Assembly (NCBI RefSeq): GCF_030412785.1
Contig: NZ_CP125295.1
Span: 5,084,001-5,148,000, forward strand
Direction of reading: 5' to 3'
DNA: 64,000 bases
DNA from: Paraburkholderia sabiae
GTDB lineage: Bacteria; Pseudomonadota; Gammaproteobacteria; Burkholderiales; Burkholderiaceae
Part shown: in pieces, positions 34,000 to 44,118 of the stretch
Numbering within the stretch: position 1 is the stretch's first letter
Layout: each line of letters starts with the position of its first letter
Translations under genes and position numbers: made by a program
The notes under the pieces: model-generated
Seen by the model: only the letters and a program-made list of their open reading frames with translations
Told to the model about the DNA's origin: nothing
Database searches by the model: none

Positions 34000-35097
34000 T
34001 CAGGTTAGCGATGTATCGACGATCCGTCGCGGCGCATCCAGATATTCCTGCGACTGCATCTCGACGATCCGCGACACCGTGCGCGTGAACTCGTTCGCCA
34101 TCGGACCTTCCGTGTACAGCTCTTCTGGCGGCACGGCGGCCGACATCAGCAGCTTGACCTTGTGATCGTAGAACACGTCGATGAGCCACGTGAAGCGTCG
34201 CGCTTCGGACTGCATACGAGGCGTCATCTGCGGAATGCCGGACAGGATCACGGCATGAAAGCGGCTCGCGAGTTCGAGATAGTCGTTCTGCGAACGCGGG
34301 CCGCCGCAGAGCGTCGCGAAGTCGAACCACACCACGCCGTCCGCGCGACGCAGCGCCTTCAGTTCGCGCTTCTCGATATGCAGCAGCGGGCTCTCGTCCG
34401 GCACCGCGGCGAGCTTCGCGAACGCGTCGCGCAGCGACTTGTCGGCGGCCGCGCTGAGCGGCGTGTGATACACCTCGACCTGCGCCAGCGTACGACGGCG
34501 GTAGTCGATGCCCGCGTCGACGTTGACCACATCGAGCTTGCTCTTGATCAGCTCGATGGCGGGCAGCAGGCGGTCGCGGTGCAAGCCGTCGGGATACAGC
34601 GTGTCGGGATCGTAGTTGGACGTCATCACGAATTGCACGCCATTCGTGAACAACCGGTCCAGCAGGCGATACAGAATCATCGCGTCCGCGATATCGGACA
34701 CGTGGAATTCGTCGAAGCAGATCAGCCGGTAGCGCTTCGCAATGCGTCGCGCGAGTTCGTCGAGCGGATCGGCCTGACCTTTGAGTTCTTCGAGTTCGCG
34801 ATGCACCTCTCGCATGAACTCGTGAAAATGCAGACGTGTCTTACGCACGAGCGGCACGACTGCGTAAAAGCTGTCCATCAGGAAGCTCTTGCCGCGCCCC
34901 ACCCCGCCCCACATATAGACGCCCTTAGGCAGATCAGGGTGCATGATCAGCTTCATAAAGGCGTTCGGACGACGCGCCTTATACGCAGACCACTCTTCAT
35001 AGCACCGCTGCAGACGATCGACGGCCGCACGTTGTGCCGGATCGGATTCGTATCCCCGTGTCTGCAGTTCCTGTTCGTAGTATTCGGTGACGTTCAT
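34000..35097 (-). CDS. zapE: Cell division ATPase ZapE (AFG1-like)
   Basis: AAA-type ATPase of 365 residues that acts on the Z-ring in E. coli and is related to mitochondrial AFG1/LACE1. The Walker A is GGVGRGKS (residues 64-71) and Walker B LICFDEFHVSDIADAM, followed by sensor 1 VMTSNYDPDTLYPDGLHR. ATG at 35097 is chosen over an upstream TTG. It is the last gene after lpdA, separated by about 100 bases containing a hairpin; the sucA-odhB-lpdA-zapE order is typical of Burkholderia and relatives. Confidence 0.93.
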   Translation of the reverse strand: MNVTEYYEQELQTRGYESDPAQRAAVDRLQRCYEEWSAYKARRPNAFMKLIMHPDLPKGVYMWGGVGRGKSFLMDSFYAVVPLVRKTRLHFHEFMREVHRELEELKGQADPLDELARRIAKRYRLICFDEFHVSDIADAMILYRLLDRLFTNGVQFVMTSNYDPDTLYPDGLHRDRLLPAIELIKSKLDVVNVDAGIDYRRRTLAQVEVYHTPLSAAADKSLRDAFAKLAAVPDESPLLHIEKRELKALRRADGVVWFDFATLCGGPRSQNDYLELASRFHAVILSGIPQMTPRMQSEARRFTWLIDVFYDHKVKLLMSAAVPPEELYTEGPMANEFTRTVSRIVEMQSQEYLDAPRRIVDTSLT

Positions 35098-35115
35098 TTT
35101 GTGAGGCAGCAATGA

Positions 35116-35148
35116 AGAAGGCGGGAGGGAGTCAACCCACCCGCCTTC
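35116..35148 (-). promoter_or_regulatory. Intercistronic hairpin, lpdA-zapE
   Basis: aaggcgggaggg pairs with cccacccgcctt with one mismatch and a 6-base loop. There is no U tract, so it is likely an mRNA-stability or processing hairpin rather than a terminator. Confidence 0.55.
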
Positions 35149-35194
35149 GTCGAGTCTCGCTTTCAGCCCGGCTAAGAATCCGGGCAGAGGCGTC

Positions 35195-36625
35195 TTACAT
35201 GTTCAGCGCGCGCTTGTCGACGGCGAGCGCCGCTTCACGCATCACTTCAGACAGCGACGGGTGCGGATGGCAGATACGGCCGAGGTCTTCCGACGCAGCC
35301 TTAAATTCCATCGCGACCACGGCTTCGGCGATCAGATCCGATGCGTTTGCCGAGATGATGTGCACGCCGAGCAGTTCGTCCGTCTTCGCGTCGGCAATCA
35401 TCTTGACGAAACCATCCGCCTTGTTGATGCCGAGCGCGCGGCCGTTCGCCATGAACGGGAACTGGCCGGACTTGATCTCGCGGCCTTCCGCCTTGAGCTG
35501 CTGTTCCGTCTTGCCGACCCACGCGATTTCCGGTTCCGTGTAGATGACCCACGGCACGCAGTTGTAATCGATGTGCGGCTTCTGGCCGTCGATGATCTCG
35601 GCCACCAGCACGCCTTCGTCTTCCGCCTTGTGCGCGAGCATCGGGCCGCGCACCACGTCGCCGATCGCGTACACGTTCGGCACCGAGGTCGCGCAGTGGT
35701 CGTCGACGTCGATGAAGCCGCGCTCGTTCGCCTTCAGGCCGATCGCTTCGAGGCCGAGGTTGTCGGTGTTCGGCACGCGGCCGATCGACACGATCAGGCG
35801 GTCCGCGTCGAGCGTCTTCGCGTTGCCGTCCTTGTCCGTGTACGAGATCGACACGCTGTTGTCGGTCGTCTTCACTTCGCCGACCTTCACGCCGACGTGG
35901 ATGTCGAGACCCTGCTTCTTGAACTGCTTCGCGGCTTCCTTCGCGAGCGCCTGGTCGGCGGCGCCGAGGAATTCGGGCAGCGCTTCCAGCACGGTCACTT
36001 CCGCGCCCAGACGGCGCCACACCGAGCCCAGCTCCAGGCCGATCACGCCAGCGCCGATCACGGCGAGCTTCTTCGGCACTTCGGTGAACGACAGCGCGCC
36101 TTCGTTATCCGCGACGATCTTGTTGTCGACGGGGACGTTCGGCAGGTGACGCGCCTTCGAGCCCGTCGCGATGATCACGTTCTTCGCCGTGACCACTTCC
36201 GTTTCGCCTTCGCCCGACACTTCGATCTGCACGCCGGCGTCCGTCTTGCCCGTGAACTTGCCGTGACCCTTGAGCCACGTGATCTTGTTCTTGCGGAACA
36301 GGAACTCGATGCCCTTCGTCATCTTTTCGACGATGCCTTCCTTGCGGGCCAGCATCTTCGCGATGTCGACCTTCACGTTTTCCACGCTGATGCCGTGGTC
36401 CGCGAGGTGATGCGATGCGTTTTCGAACTCTTCCGACGACGCGAGCAGCGCTTTCGACGGAATGCAGCCGACGTTCAGGCACGTGCCGCCGAGCTTCAGC
36501 GCGCCTGCCGGGTTCTTCCACTTTTCGATACAGGCAACCGTCTTGCCGAGCTGCGCAGCGCGAATGGCCGCGATGTAGCCGCCGGGACCGGCACCGATCA
36601 CGACGACGTCAAATTCTTTGGACAT
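35195..36625 (-). CDS. lpdA: Dihydrolipoyl dehydrogenase (E3 of 2-oxoglutarate dehydrogenase)
   Basis: FAD/NAD disulfide oxidoreductase that reoxidises dihydrolipoamide on the E2 core. The 476-residue protein has the FAD Rossmann motif ([13 protein letters not shown], residues 8-20), redox-active Cys 49 and Cys 54 in [13 protein letters not shown], the NAD-binding [17 protein letters not shown], the second FAD motif ([20 protein letters not shown]) and the C-terminal active-site His-Glu pair in HPHPSLSE. Third gene of the sucA-odhB-lpdA operon, so it serves this complex; a separate E3 for pyruvate dehydrogenase is expected elsewhere. Confidence 0.97.
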   Translation of the reverse strand: MSKEFDVVVIGAGPGGYIAAIRAAQLGKTVACIEKWKNPAGALKLGGTCLNVGCIPSKALLASSEEFENASHHLADHGISVENVKVDIAKMLARKEGIVEKMTKGIEFLFRKNKITWLKGHGKFTGKTDAGVQIEVSGEGETEVVTAKNVIIATGSKARHLPNVPVDNKIVADNEGALSFTEVPKKLAVIGAGVIGLELGSVWRRLGAEVTVLEALPEFLGAADQALAKEAAKQFKKQGLDIHVGVKVGEVKTTDNSVSISYTDKDGNAKTLDADRLIVSIGRVPNTDNLGLEAIGLKANERGFIDVDDHCATSVPNVYAIGDVVRGPMLAHKAEDEGVLVAEIIDGQKPHIDYNCVPWVIYTEPEIAWVGKTEQQLKAEGREIKSGQFPFMANGRALGINKADGFVKMIADAKTDELLGVHIISANASDLIAEAVVAMEFKAASEDLGRICHPHPSLSEVMREAALAVDKRALNM

Positions 36626-36720
36626 GACTATCCTTTTTGGCTAACCGACGCGGCCGCGCTTCGCGGCGCGCGTGGCTTCAGATACTGCGGAAATGCGAGA
36701 GACACCTGCTGCCTATATCG

Positions 36721-36752
36721 CGACGGCGGCTTTTGATTTCAAGCCGCCGTCG
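36721..36752 (-). promoter_or_regulatory. Intercistronic hairpin, odhB-lpdA
   Basis: Perfect 12-base-pair stem (cgacggcggctt and its complement at 36741-36752) with an 8-base loop and no U tract, placed between the odhB stop and lpdA start; likely affects mRNA processing or stability. Confidence 0.65.
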
Positions 36753-36763
36753 CGTACGGGCAA

Positions 36764-38044
36764 TTACAGGTCGAGCAGCAGACGGGCCGGATCTTCCAGC
36801 GCATCCTTCATCGCGACCAGCGACAGCACGGCTTCGCGGCCGTCGATGATACGGTGGTCGTACGACAGCGCCAGATAGTTCATCGGGCGGATCACGATCT
36901 GGCCGTTCTCGACGACTGCGCGTTCCTTCGTTGCATGCACGCCGAGAATCGCCGACTGCGGCGGGTTGATGATCGGCGTCGACAGCATCGAGCCGAACAC
37001 ACCGCCGTTCGAGATCGAGAACGTGCCGCCCGTCATTTCTTCGATCGACAGCTTGCCGTCCTTAGCCTTCTGGCCGAATTCGGCAATCTTCTTCTCGATG
37101 TCCGCGAGGCTCATCTGGTCTGCATTGCGCAGGATCGGCACCACCAGACCGCGCGGCGAACCGACAGCGATACCGATGTCGAAGTAGCCGTGATAGACGA
37201 TGTCGTTACCGTCGATCGACGCGTTCACCAGCGGGAACTTCTTCAGCGCGTGGACAGCCGCCTTCACGAAGAACGACATGAAGCCGAGCTTCACGCCATG
37301 TTCCTTCTCGAACTTGTCCTTGTACTTGTTGCGCAGATCCATGACCGGGGCCATGTTCACTTCGTTGAACGTCGTGAGGATGGCGTTGGTCTGTTGCGAC
37401 TCGAGCAGACGCTCGGCGATACGCGCACGCAGACGCGACATCGGCACGCGCTGTTCCGGACGGTCCTTCAGCCACTGGTCGGCCGATGCCGGTGCGCCGA
37501 CTTGCGGCAGCGCGGGCTTCGCAGCGCGCGCTGCTGCCGGTGCCGGTGCGGCCTTCGGTGCCGGTGCAGCCGAAGAAGCGCCTGCGCCGAGCGCGTCCTG
37601 CTTCGTCACGCGGCCGTCGCGGCCCGTGCCGGCGACGTCGCCAGCGGCAACGCCCTTCTCAGCCAGAATCTTCGTTGCAGCGGGCGATGCGATGTTGCTC
37701 GCGCCTGCCACAGCGGCCGCTTGCGCCGGAGCGGCAGCGGCTGCCGGTTCGGCTTGCGGAGCGGGCTTCACTTCGGCTTCGACAGCCGCTTCGCCAGCCT
37801 TGCCTTCCGTGTCGATCTTCGCGATCACTTCGTCAGCCGTCACGATGTCGCCATCGTTCTTGATGACTTGCGCGAGCACGCCTGCCGACGGAGCCGGCAC
37901 TTCGAGCACGACCTTGTCGGTTTCGATTTCGATCAGGATTTCGTCCTGGGCGACAGCTTCGCCCGGCTTCTTCTTCCACTGCAGCATCGTGGCTTCCGAG
38001 ACCGACTCGGACAGCTGGGGAACCTTGACTTCAACAATAGCCAT
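36764..38044 (-). CDS. odhB: Dihydrolipoyllysine succinyltransferase (E2 of 2-oxoglutarate dehydrogenase)
   Basis: Core acyltransferase of the 2-oxoglutarate dehydrogenase complex, transferring succinyl to CoA. The 426 residues comprise one lipoyl domain (lipoyl-lysine 44 in [11 protein letters not shown]), an Ala/Pro-rich linker, a peripheral subunit-binding domain ([20 protein letters not shown], about 120-155), another Ala/Pro linker and the catalytic domain ending with the active-site His 397 and Asp 401 in [12 protein letters not shown]. Two flexible linkers with [20 protein letters not shown] composition are normal for the family. Flanked by GC hairpins in both intergenic gaps of the operon. 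Confidence 0.97.
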   Translation of the reverse strand: MAIVEVKVPQLSESVSEATMLQWKKKPGEAVAQDEILIEIETDKVVLEVPAPSAGVLAQVIKNDGDIVTADEVIAKIDTEGKAGEAAVEAEVKPAPQAEPAAAAAPAQAAAVAGASNIASPAATKILAEKGVAAGDVAGTGRDGRVTKQDALGAGASSAAPAPKAAPAPAAARAAKPALPQVGAPASADQWLKDRPEQRVPMSRLRARIAERLLESQQTNAILTTFNEVNMAPVMDLRNKYKDKFEKEHGVKLGFMSFFVKAAVHALKKFPLVNASIDGNDIVYHGYFDIGIAVGSPRGLVVPILRNADQMSLADIEKKIAEFGQKAKDGKLSIEEMTGGTFSISNGGVFGSMLSTPIINPPQSAILGVHATKERAVVENGQIVIRPMNYLALSYDHRIIDGREAVLSLVAMKDALEDPARLLLDL

Positions 38045-38146
38045 TTGATTTCTCTGAATACGTATCGGGTGACAACGAACCTTGTGCGAGCCGCGTCCGA
38101 TGTTTGCGCGTAGCGACGCGCTTGCATGGGATGTTCAGACGCGGGG

Positions 38147-38171
38147 CGGGAAAGCGCTCAGCGCTTTCCCG
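38147..38171 (-). promoter_or_regulatory. Intercistronic hairpin, sucA-odhB
   Basis: Perfect 11-base-pair stem cgggaaagcgc/gcgctttcccg with loop tca and no U tract, between sucA and odhB. With the two hairpins further downstream every gap of this operon contains one. Confidence 0.65.
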
Positions 38172-38186
38172 GTTCGCTCTCTGTGG

Positions 38187-41042
38187 TTATTTAACGATGG
38201 ACGCGCCTTTGAGACGGCCAAACGCGCCTTCGATCAGCGCCTTCTGCTGCTCGTAGTGCTTCGCGTAGTAGCCGACAGCGGGCGAAGCCGAAGCGGGACG
38301 GCCGCTGTACGCCAGCTTTTGTCCTTCCTTCATGCCTTCGCGCAGGTGATGTTCGATGTAGAACCACGGGCCCTGATTCTGCGGCTCGTCCTGCACCCAC
38401 ACCACTTCGGTTGCGTTGTCGTACTTCTTCAGTTCGGCTTCGAACTGCTTGTGCGCGAACGGATACAGCTGTTCGATACGCACGATCGCGACGTCTTGCG
38501 CCTTCGCTTCGCGGCGATGCGCGACGAGGTCGTAGTACACGCGGCCCGAGCAGGCCACCACGCGCTTGACCTTCTTCGCGTCGATCGTGTCGTCCACTTC
38601 ACCGATCACCGGCTGGAACGAGCCCTTCGCGAGTTCCGACAGATCCGACACGGCTTCCTTGTGACGCAGCAGCGACTTCGGCGTGAAGACGATGAGCGGC
38701 TTGCGGAACAGGCGGATCATCTGACGGCGCAGCAGATGGAAAATCTGCGCCGGCGTGGTCGGCTGAACGACCTGCATGTTGTGGTCAGCGCACAGCTGCA
38801 GGAAGCGCTCGATACGCGCCGACGAGTGCTCCGGACCCTGGCCTTCGTAGCCGTGCGGCAGCAGCATCGTCAGGCCCGACACGCGGCCCCACTTCACTTC
38901 GCCCGACGAGATGAACTGGTCGATCACGACCTGCGCGCCGTTGACGAAGTCGCCGAACTGCGCTTCCCACGCGACGAACGTGTTCGGCTCAGCTGTCGAA
39001 TAACCGTATTCGAAACCGAGCACGGCTTCTTCGGACAGCACCGAGTCGATCACCGTGAACTTCGCCTGGTTTTCAGCGATGTTCTGCAGCGGGATGTACG
39101 TGCCGTCGTTCCAGCGCTCGCGGTTCTGGTCGTGCAGCACCGCGTGACGGTGCGTGAACGTGCCGCGGCCCGAGTCCTGGCCCGTCAGACGCACGGCGTA
39201 GCCCGATGCGACCAACGACGCGAACGCCAGATGCTCGCCCATGCCCCAGTCCAGCGCTGCTTCGCCACGGCCCATTGCACGGCGGTCGTTGATGACGCGC
39301 TCGACCAGCGGGTGAACCTTGAAGTTCTCCGGAACCGTCGTGATGCGCTCGGCCAGACGCTTGAGTTCGGCGAGCGGCACTGCCGTGTCGGCTGCATCCG
39401 TCCACTTGCGGTTCAGGAACGGGACCCAGTCGACGGCGTACTTGCTCTTGTAGTTCGACAGAACCGGGTCGACCGTGTGGTGACCTTCGTCCATCGCCTT
39501 GCGGAATGCCTTGACGAATTCGTCGCCTTGTTCCGCCGTGATGACGCCCTGCTGCACCAGCTTTTCAGCGTACAGCGCGCGCGTGCCCGGGTGCTTGGCG
39601 ATCGTCTTGTACATCAGCGGCTGCGTGACAGCCGGCGTGTCCTGCTCGTTGTGACCCAGCTTGCGGAAGCAGATGATGTCGAGCACGACATCCTTGTGGA
39701 ACTGCATCCGGTAGTCGATGGCCAGCTGCGTAGCCAGCACGACTGCTTCGGGATCGTCGCCGTTCACGTGCAGAACGGGTGCCTCGATCATCTTGACGAC
39801 GTCCGAGCAGTACAGCGTCGAGCGCGCATCGCGCGGATCCGACGTCGTGAAGCCGATCTGGTTGTTGATGACGATGTGCAGCGTGCCGTGCGTGCCGTAA
39901 CCGCGCGTCTGCGCGAGGTTTAGCGTTTCCATCACGACGCCCTGACCTGCGAACGCAGCGTCGCCGTGGATCTGCACGGGCAGCACTTGCAGGCCCTGCT
40001 CGTCGCCGCGGCGGTCCATACGCGCCTTCGCGGAACCTTCGACCACCGGGTTCACGATTTCGAGGTGCGACGGGTTGAACGCGAGCGACAGGTGAACCGG
40101 GCCGCCTTCCGTCGCGATATCCGACGAGAAGCCCTTGTGATACTTGACGTCGCCTGCGGGCAGATCGTCGACGTGCTTGCCTTCGAATTCGGCGAAGAGG
40201 TCAGCAGGCATCTTGCCCAGCGTGTTGACCAGCACGTTCAGACGGCCGCGGTGCGCCATGCCGATGACGATTTCTGCCACGCCGTTCTTGCCGGCGTGAT
40301 GCACGACTTCGTCCATCGACGCGATGAAGCTTTCGCCGCCTTCCAGCGAGAAGCGCTTCTGACCGACGTACTTGGTGTGCAGGAAGCGCTCGAGGCCTTC
40401 TGCTGCCGTCAGACGGTTCAGGATGTGCTTCTTCTTGTCGTTCGAGAAGTTCGGCGTCGAACGGATCGATTCGAGCTTCTCTTTCCACCAGCGCTTCTGT
40501 TCCGGATCGCTGAGGTACATGTACTCGGCGCCGATCGTGCCGCAGTACGTGTCGCGCAACGCCTTGACGATATCCCGCAGCGAAGCCTGTTCGAAACCGA
40601 AGTACAGGTTGTTCGTGTTGAACACCTGGTCCATGTCGGCTTCAGTGAAGTCGTAGAACGCGGGTTCGAGTTCGGGAATAGCGGGACGTTCGCGGCGCTT
40701 CAGGGGATCGAGGTTAGCCCATTGCGAGCCGAGGAAGCGATATGCGCCGATGAGGGACTGCACATAGACTTGCTTTCGCGCGGTGGTGAGATCTTCACCG
40801 CCGGTGCGCGGCAGGAAGGCATTCGCCTTTGCGCGCTGAGCGAAGGATTCGACGATCGGGCCATGAGCCACGTCGTTGGCACTGGTGCCATCCGATGCAG
40901 GGACGTTCTGCAGTGCGTCGAAATAGTTGCGCCAGGTCTCGGGCACTGACGCGGGATTGTCGAGATATGCTTCGTACAACTCTTCTACGTACGGAGCATT
41001 GCCGCCGAACAGATACGAGTTCGACTGGAATTGCTTCATCAT
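38187..41042 (-). CDS. sucA: 2-Oxoglutarate dehydrogenase E1 component
   Basis: Thiamine-diphosphate enzyme of the TCA cycle that decarboxylates 2-oxoglutarate and succinylates E2. The 951-residue length is normal. The N-terminus (FQSNSYLFGGNAPYVEELYEAYL) is the E2-binding segment; the cofactor motif GDAAFAGQGVVMETLNL … NNQIGFTT lies near residues 355-395, with the C-terminal transketolase domain (GMGEHLAFASLVASGYAVRLTGQDSGRGTF). The start is ATG at 41042 or the next codon. Preceded by a 360-base regulatory region and by typA. Confidence 0.97.
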   Translation of the reverse strand: MMKQFQSNSYLFGGNAPYVEELYEAYLDNPASVPETWRNYFDALQNVPASDGTSANDVAHGPIVESFAQRAKANAFLPRTGGEDLTTARKQVYVQSLIGAYRFLGSQWANLDPLKRRERPAIPELEPAFYDFTEADMDQVFNTNNLYFGFEQASLRDIVKALRDTYCGTIGAEYMYLSDPEQKRWWKEKLESIRSTPNFSNDKKKHILNRLTAAEGLERFLHTKYVGQKRFSLEGGESFIASMDEVVHHAGKNGVAEIVIGMAHRGRLNVLVNTLGKMPADLFAEFEGKHVDDLPAGDVKYHKGFSSDIATEGGPVHLSLAFNPSHLEIVNPVVEGSAKARMDRRGDEQGLQVLPVQIHGDAAFAGQGVVMETLNLAQTRGYGTHGTLHIVINNQIGFTTSDPRDARSTLYCSDVVKMIEAPVLHVNGDDPEAVVLATQLAIDYRMQFHKDVVLDIICFRKLGHNEQDTPAVTQPLMYKTIAKHPGTRALYAEKLVQQGVITAEQGDEFVKAFRKAMDEGHHTVDPVLSNYKSKYAVDWVPFLNRKWTDAADTAVPLAELKRLAERITTVPENFKVHPLVERVINDRRAMGRGEAALDWGMGEHLAFASLVASGYAVRLTGQDSGRGTFTHRHAVLHDQNRERWNDGTYIPLQNIAENQAKFTVIDSVLSEEAVLGFEYGYSTAEPNTFVAWEAQFGDFVNGAQVVIDQFISSGEVKWGRVSGLTMLLPHGYEGQGPEHSSARIERFLQLCADHNMQVVQPTTPAQIFHLLRRQMIRLFRKPLIVFTPKSLLRHKEAVSDLSELAKGSFQPVIGEVDDTIDAKKVKRVVACSGRVYYDLVAHRREAKAQDVAIVRIEQLYPFAHKQFEAELKKYDNATEVVWVQDEPQNQGPWFYIEHHLREGMKEGQKLAYSGRPASASPAVGYYAKHYEQQKALIEGAFGRLKGASIVK

Positions 41043-41363
41043 TTTACGCTCACCTTTCTTCGAGCTTCTCGAGAAATAGCGGGTTACTGAACCTTCCGCG
41101 ACACGGCCTGACCGTTTAGCGGATTGCGCGAATCAAGTCTTGCTTGGAAGGACCTAAAACTTGCATTCGCGGGAGCATATCACATAACCCATAGTTGACA
41201 TAGGACAGCTCCCTATTGCAAACACCGTGGCACGGGGCTTTGCGGCAAGTTTTATGCTTGCGCAACAGTGTTTGCGGCGTGCAGGAAGAATACTTTAGGC
41301 GCTTATCGGAAGGTCTGCAGCGAAACCCACAAAAAAGCTCACCAACCAACGCGAGCACAATGT
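41043..41363. other. Upstream region of sucA
   Basis: A 320-base stretch without a gene. A TTGACA on the plus strand near 41197 and a TTGCAA on the minus strand near 41220 are seen, but neither has a properly spaced -10 partner, so the sucA promoter is not assigned. Confidence 0.4.
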
Positions 41364-41389
41364 AAAAAGCCGCCCGAGGGCGGCTTTTT
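41364..41389 (-). terminator. Rho-independent terminator of typA
   Basis: Stem gccgcc/ggcggc with loop cgag, preceded on the plus strand by aaaaa (T tract on the minus strand), 16 bases after the typA stop. It separates typA from the sucA operon. Confidence 0.88.
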
Positions 41390-41405
41390 ACTGAGGCGTT
41401 GACGA

Positions 41406-43232
41406 TCAGTCGATCGCGGCTTCGCGGCTCGCGCGACGGCGCTCGTGTTCCTTCAGGTAACGCTTGCGCAGGCGGATGCTTTGCGGCGTCACTTCGACGA
41501 GTTCGTCGTCGTCGATGAATTCGACCGCGTATTCCAGCGACATCTGAACCGGCGGCACGAGACGCACGGCTTCGTCCGTACCCGATGCGCGCACGTTCGT
41601 CAGCTGCTTGCCCTTGATCGGGTTCACGACGAGGTCGTTGTCGCGGCTGTGAATGCCGATGATCATGCCTTCGTACAGCGCGTCGCCCGGCTTCACGAAC
41701 ATGCGGCCGCGATCCTGCAGCTTCCACAGCGCGTAGGCAACGGCCGCGCCGTCGTCCTGCGAGATCAGCACGCCATTGCGGCGCTCGCCGAGCGAGCCTT
41801 CCTTGAGCGGGAGGTATTCGTCGAACACGTGGCTCATCAGGCCCGTGCCACGCGTGAGCGTCATGAACTCGCCCTGGAAGCCGATCAGGCCGCGCGCCGG
41901 AATGCGGTACTCGAGACGCGTACGGCCGCGGCCGTCCGACGCCATGTCGAGCATTTCGCCCTTACGACGACCCAGTTCTTCCATCACGCCGCCCTGATGG
42001 CCGTCTTCGACGTCGACCGTCAGCAGTTCGTACGGCTCGTGCTTCACGCCGTCGACTTCATGCAGCACGACGCGCGGACGCGACACGGCCAGCTCGTAGC
42101 CTTCGCGACGCATGTTCTCGACGAGAATGGTCAGGTGCAGTTCGCCGCGGCCCGACACTTCGAACACGGTTTCGTCGCCCGTGTCCTTCACGCGCAGCGC
42201 GACGTTGTGGTTCAGTTCCTTCATCAGACGGTCGCGGATCTGGCGGCTCGTCACGAACTTGCCTTCCTTGCCCGCGAGCGGCGACGAGTTGACGAGGAAG
42301 TTCATCGTCAGCGTCGGCTCGTCGACGGTGATCATGGGCAGCGCTTCGGGCGCTTCCGGCGCGCAGATCGTCGCGCCGATACCCACTTCTTCGATACCGT
42401 TGATCAGCACGATGTCGCCGGCTTCAGCTTCGGCGACCTGCACGCGCTCCAGACCTTCGAACGACAGCACCTGGTTGATCTTGCGGTTCAGGATTTCGCC
42501 TTCCGGACCGAAGCGCAGGACGACCTGCTGGCCCGGCTTGATACGGCCACGCGTGATGCGGCCCACGCCGATACGACCGACGTACGTCGAATAATCGAGC
42601 GACGTGATCTGCAGCTGCAGCGGACCGTCCGGATCGGCCGGACGCACGGGCACGTGCTCCAGAATCGCTTCGAACAGCGGACGCATGTCGCCTTCGCGCA
42701 CGCTCGGATCGAGGCCGGCATAGCCGTTCAGGCCCGACGCGTAGACGATCGGGAAGTCGAGCTGGTCTTCCGTGGCGCCGAGTTTGTCGAACAGGTCGAA
42801 CGTCTGGTTGATCACCCAGTCGATACGCGCGCCCGGACGGTCGATCTTGTTGATCACGACGATCGGCTTCAGACCCAGCGCGAGCGCCTTCTTCGTCACG
42901 AAGCGGGTTTGCGGCATCGGGCCCTCGACGGCGTCGACGAGCAGCAGCACGGAGTCGACCATCGACAGCACGCGTTCCACTTCACCGCCGAAGTCGGCGT
43001 GGCCCGGGGTGTCGACGATGTTGATGTGCGTGCCTTCGTATTGAACGGCGCAATTCTTGGCGAGAATCGTGATGCCGCGCTCTTTTTCGATGTCGTTCGA
43101 ATCCATCACGCGTTCAGCGATTTGCTGGTTTTCGCGGAAGGTGCCGGACTGGCGGAGCAGCTGGTCGACGAGCGTGGTTTTGCCGTGGTCGACGTGAGCG
43201 ATGATGGCGATGTTGCGGAGAGCGCGGGACAT
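41406..43232 (-). CDS. typA: Ribosome-associated GTPase TypA/BipA
   Basis: Translational GTPase that binds the 70S ribosome and helps 50S assembly and stress adaptation. Start Met at 43232 ([20 protein letters not shown]) gives 608 residues, the family length. The G motifs are visible: G1 AHVDHGKT (12-19), G2 with ERGITI, G3 [10 protein letters not shown]4 NKID, followed by EF-G-like domains II, III and V and the BipA-specific C-terminal domain. On the minus strand a TACAAT at 43327-43322 could be its -10 box, though no matching -35 is seen. Confidence 0.97.
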   Translation of the reverse strand: MSRALRNIAIIAHVDHGKTTLVDQLLRQSGTFRENQQIAERVMDSNDIEKERGITILAKNCAVQYEGTHINIVDTPGHADFGGEVERVLSMVDSVLLLVDAVEGPMPQTRFVTKKALALGLKPIVVINKIDRPGARIDWVINQTFDLFDKLGATEDQLDFPIVYASGLNGYAGLDPSVREGDMRPLFEAILEHVPVRPADPDGPLQLQITSLDYSTYVGRIGVGRITRGRIKPGQQVVLRFGPEGEILNRKINQVLSFEGLERVQVAEAEAGDIVLINGIEEVGIGATICAPEAPEALPMITVDEPTLTMNFLVNSSPLAGKEGKFVTSRQIRDRLMKELNHNVALRVKDTGDETVFEVSGRGELHLTILVENMRREGYELAVSRPRVVLHEVDGVKHEPYELLTVDVEDGHQGGVMEELGRRKGEMLDMASDGRGRTRLEYRIPARGLIGFQGEFMTLTRGTGLMSHVFDEYLPLKEGSLGERRNGVLISQDDGAAVAYALWKLQDRGRMFVKPGDALYEGMIIGIHSRDNDLVVNPIKGKQLTNVRASGTDEAVRLVPPVQMSLEYAVEFIDDDELVEVTPQSIRLRKRYLKEHERRRASREAAID

Positions 43233-43482
43233 AGGAACCTGGAAACGCTGGAATACGAGTGGAGTGCGCCACCTGCCCAGCCACCTTCGCCAAGCCCAAA
43301 GCGCACTTTTGGGAACCAACGATTGTAGCACGGGCTGATGAAGCGTTTCTGGTATTCCCTGATTGCTCCCTCAGCCGTCTCGATAAAGCGACAGGCGCGC
43401 CCTCTTCTTCCCCTTGCCGCGGCGACGCGCGCCGCACTGTCCGACCGAAAGAGAAAGATCCTTGCCTAAGCCGTAATAACAC
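43233..43482. other. Divergent region between typA and marR
   Basis: About 250 bases, no gene. It holds a lone minus-strand TACAAT (43322-43327) for typA; the marR promoter follows at 43483. Confidence 0.4.
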
Positions 43483-43511
43483 TTGCCGCGTCAATTAAGC
43501 GACTTTACAAT
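43483..43511 (+). promoter_or_regulatory. Sigma-70 promoter of marR-efflux operon with overlapping dyad
   Basis: TTGCCG at 43483-43488, 17-base spacer, TACAAT at 43506-43511; transcription would start near 43518, about 20 bases before the marR ATG. A dyad ctgca…tgcag (about 43513-43533) overlaps the start region and could be the MarR operator. Confidence 0.72.
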
Positions 43512-43537
43512 GCTGCATAGTCAACCATTGCAGTCGC

Positions 43538-44062
43538 ATGAGAATCATGACCGAACCGTCCCAAACGCCATCGCCCGAAGTCAGCGAATACCAGCTGGGC
43601 GAGAGCGTCGGCTATCTGATTTCGCGCGTGAAGTCGACGATGTCCAACCTCGTGACACAACGCACGATGGCGGAACTCGGCATCACCAGCCAGCAGGCGA
43701 GCGTGCTGTTCATGGTCGCCAGCGGCAAGTGCCTGCTCGCGGCCGAACTGGCGCGCGAATACGGCATCGACGCCAGCGCGGTCACACGCCTGATCGACCG
43801 GCTGGAAAAGCGCGGGCTCCTCACACGCGTTCGAAGCGAGGAAGACCGGCGCGCAGTCCGGCTCGCGCTGACGGCCGAAGGTCACGCGATCGCCGCGCGC
43901 ATGCCCGCCGTCTTCACCAGCGTGACGGAAAAGTTGCTATCGGGCTTTTCTCCTGAGGAAACGGGATTCCTCAAGAGTCTTTTGAGACGTGTTCTCGCCA
44001 ACAGCTGCGATGCGTTCAGCGAAACGCGTGACTCGGCAAGCAATACCGATAGCAAATCGTAA
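43538..44062 (+). CDS. MarR family transcriptional regulator
   Basis: Winged-helix repressor of 174 residues. The MarR core is clear: SQQASVLFMVASGKCLLAAELAREYGIDASAVTRLIDRLEKRGLLTRVRSEEDRRAVRLALTAEG, with the recognition helix DASAVTRLIDRL and the wing RSEEDRRAVRLAL. A second ATG three codons in is a possible start. It precedes an outer-membrane factor, a membrane fusion protein and a 14-helix MFS pump in the same direction, the arrangement of the EmrCAB-type systems, and is therefore likely to repress them and respond to phenolic or drug-like ligands. Confidence 0.92.
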   Translation: MRIMTEPSQTPSPEVSEYQLGESVGYLISRVKSTMSNLVTQRTMAELGITSQQASVLFMVASGKCLLAAELAREYGIDASAVTRLIDRLEKRGLLTRVRSEEDRRAVRLALTAEGHAIAARMPAVFTSVTEKLLSGFSPEETGFLKSLLRRVLANSCDAFSETRDSASNTDSKS

Positions 44063-44118
44063 GAAATTAGTTGCATCGTCCATTAAAGAACATGTCATTA
44101 CACGCAAAGAGTCGAGCG

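Noticed and set aside
41197..41220. TTGACA on the plus strand upstream of sucA as a promoter
   Set aside because: No -10 hexamer at proper distance and no rightward gene.
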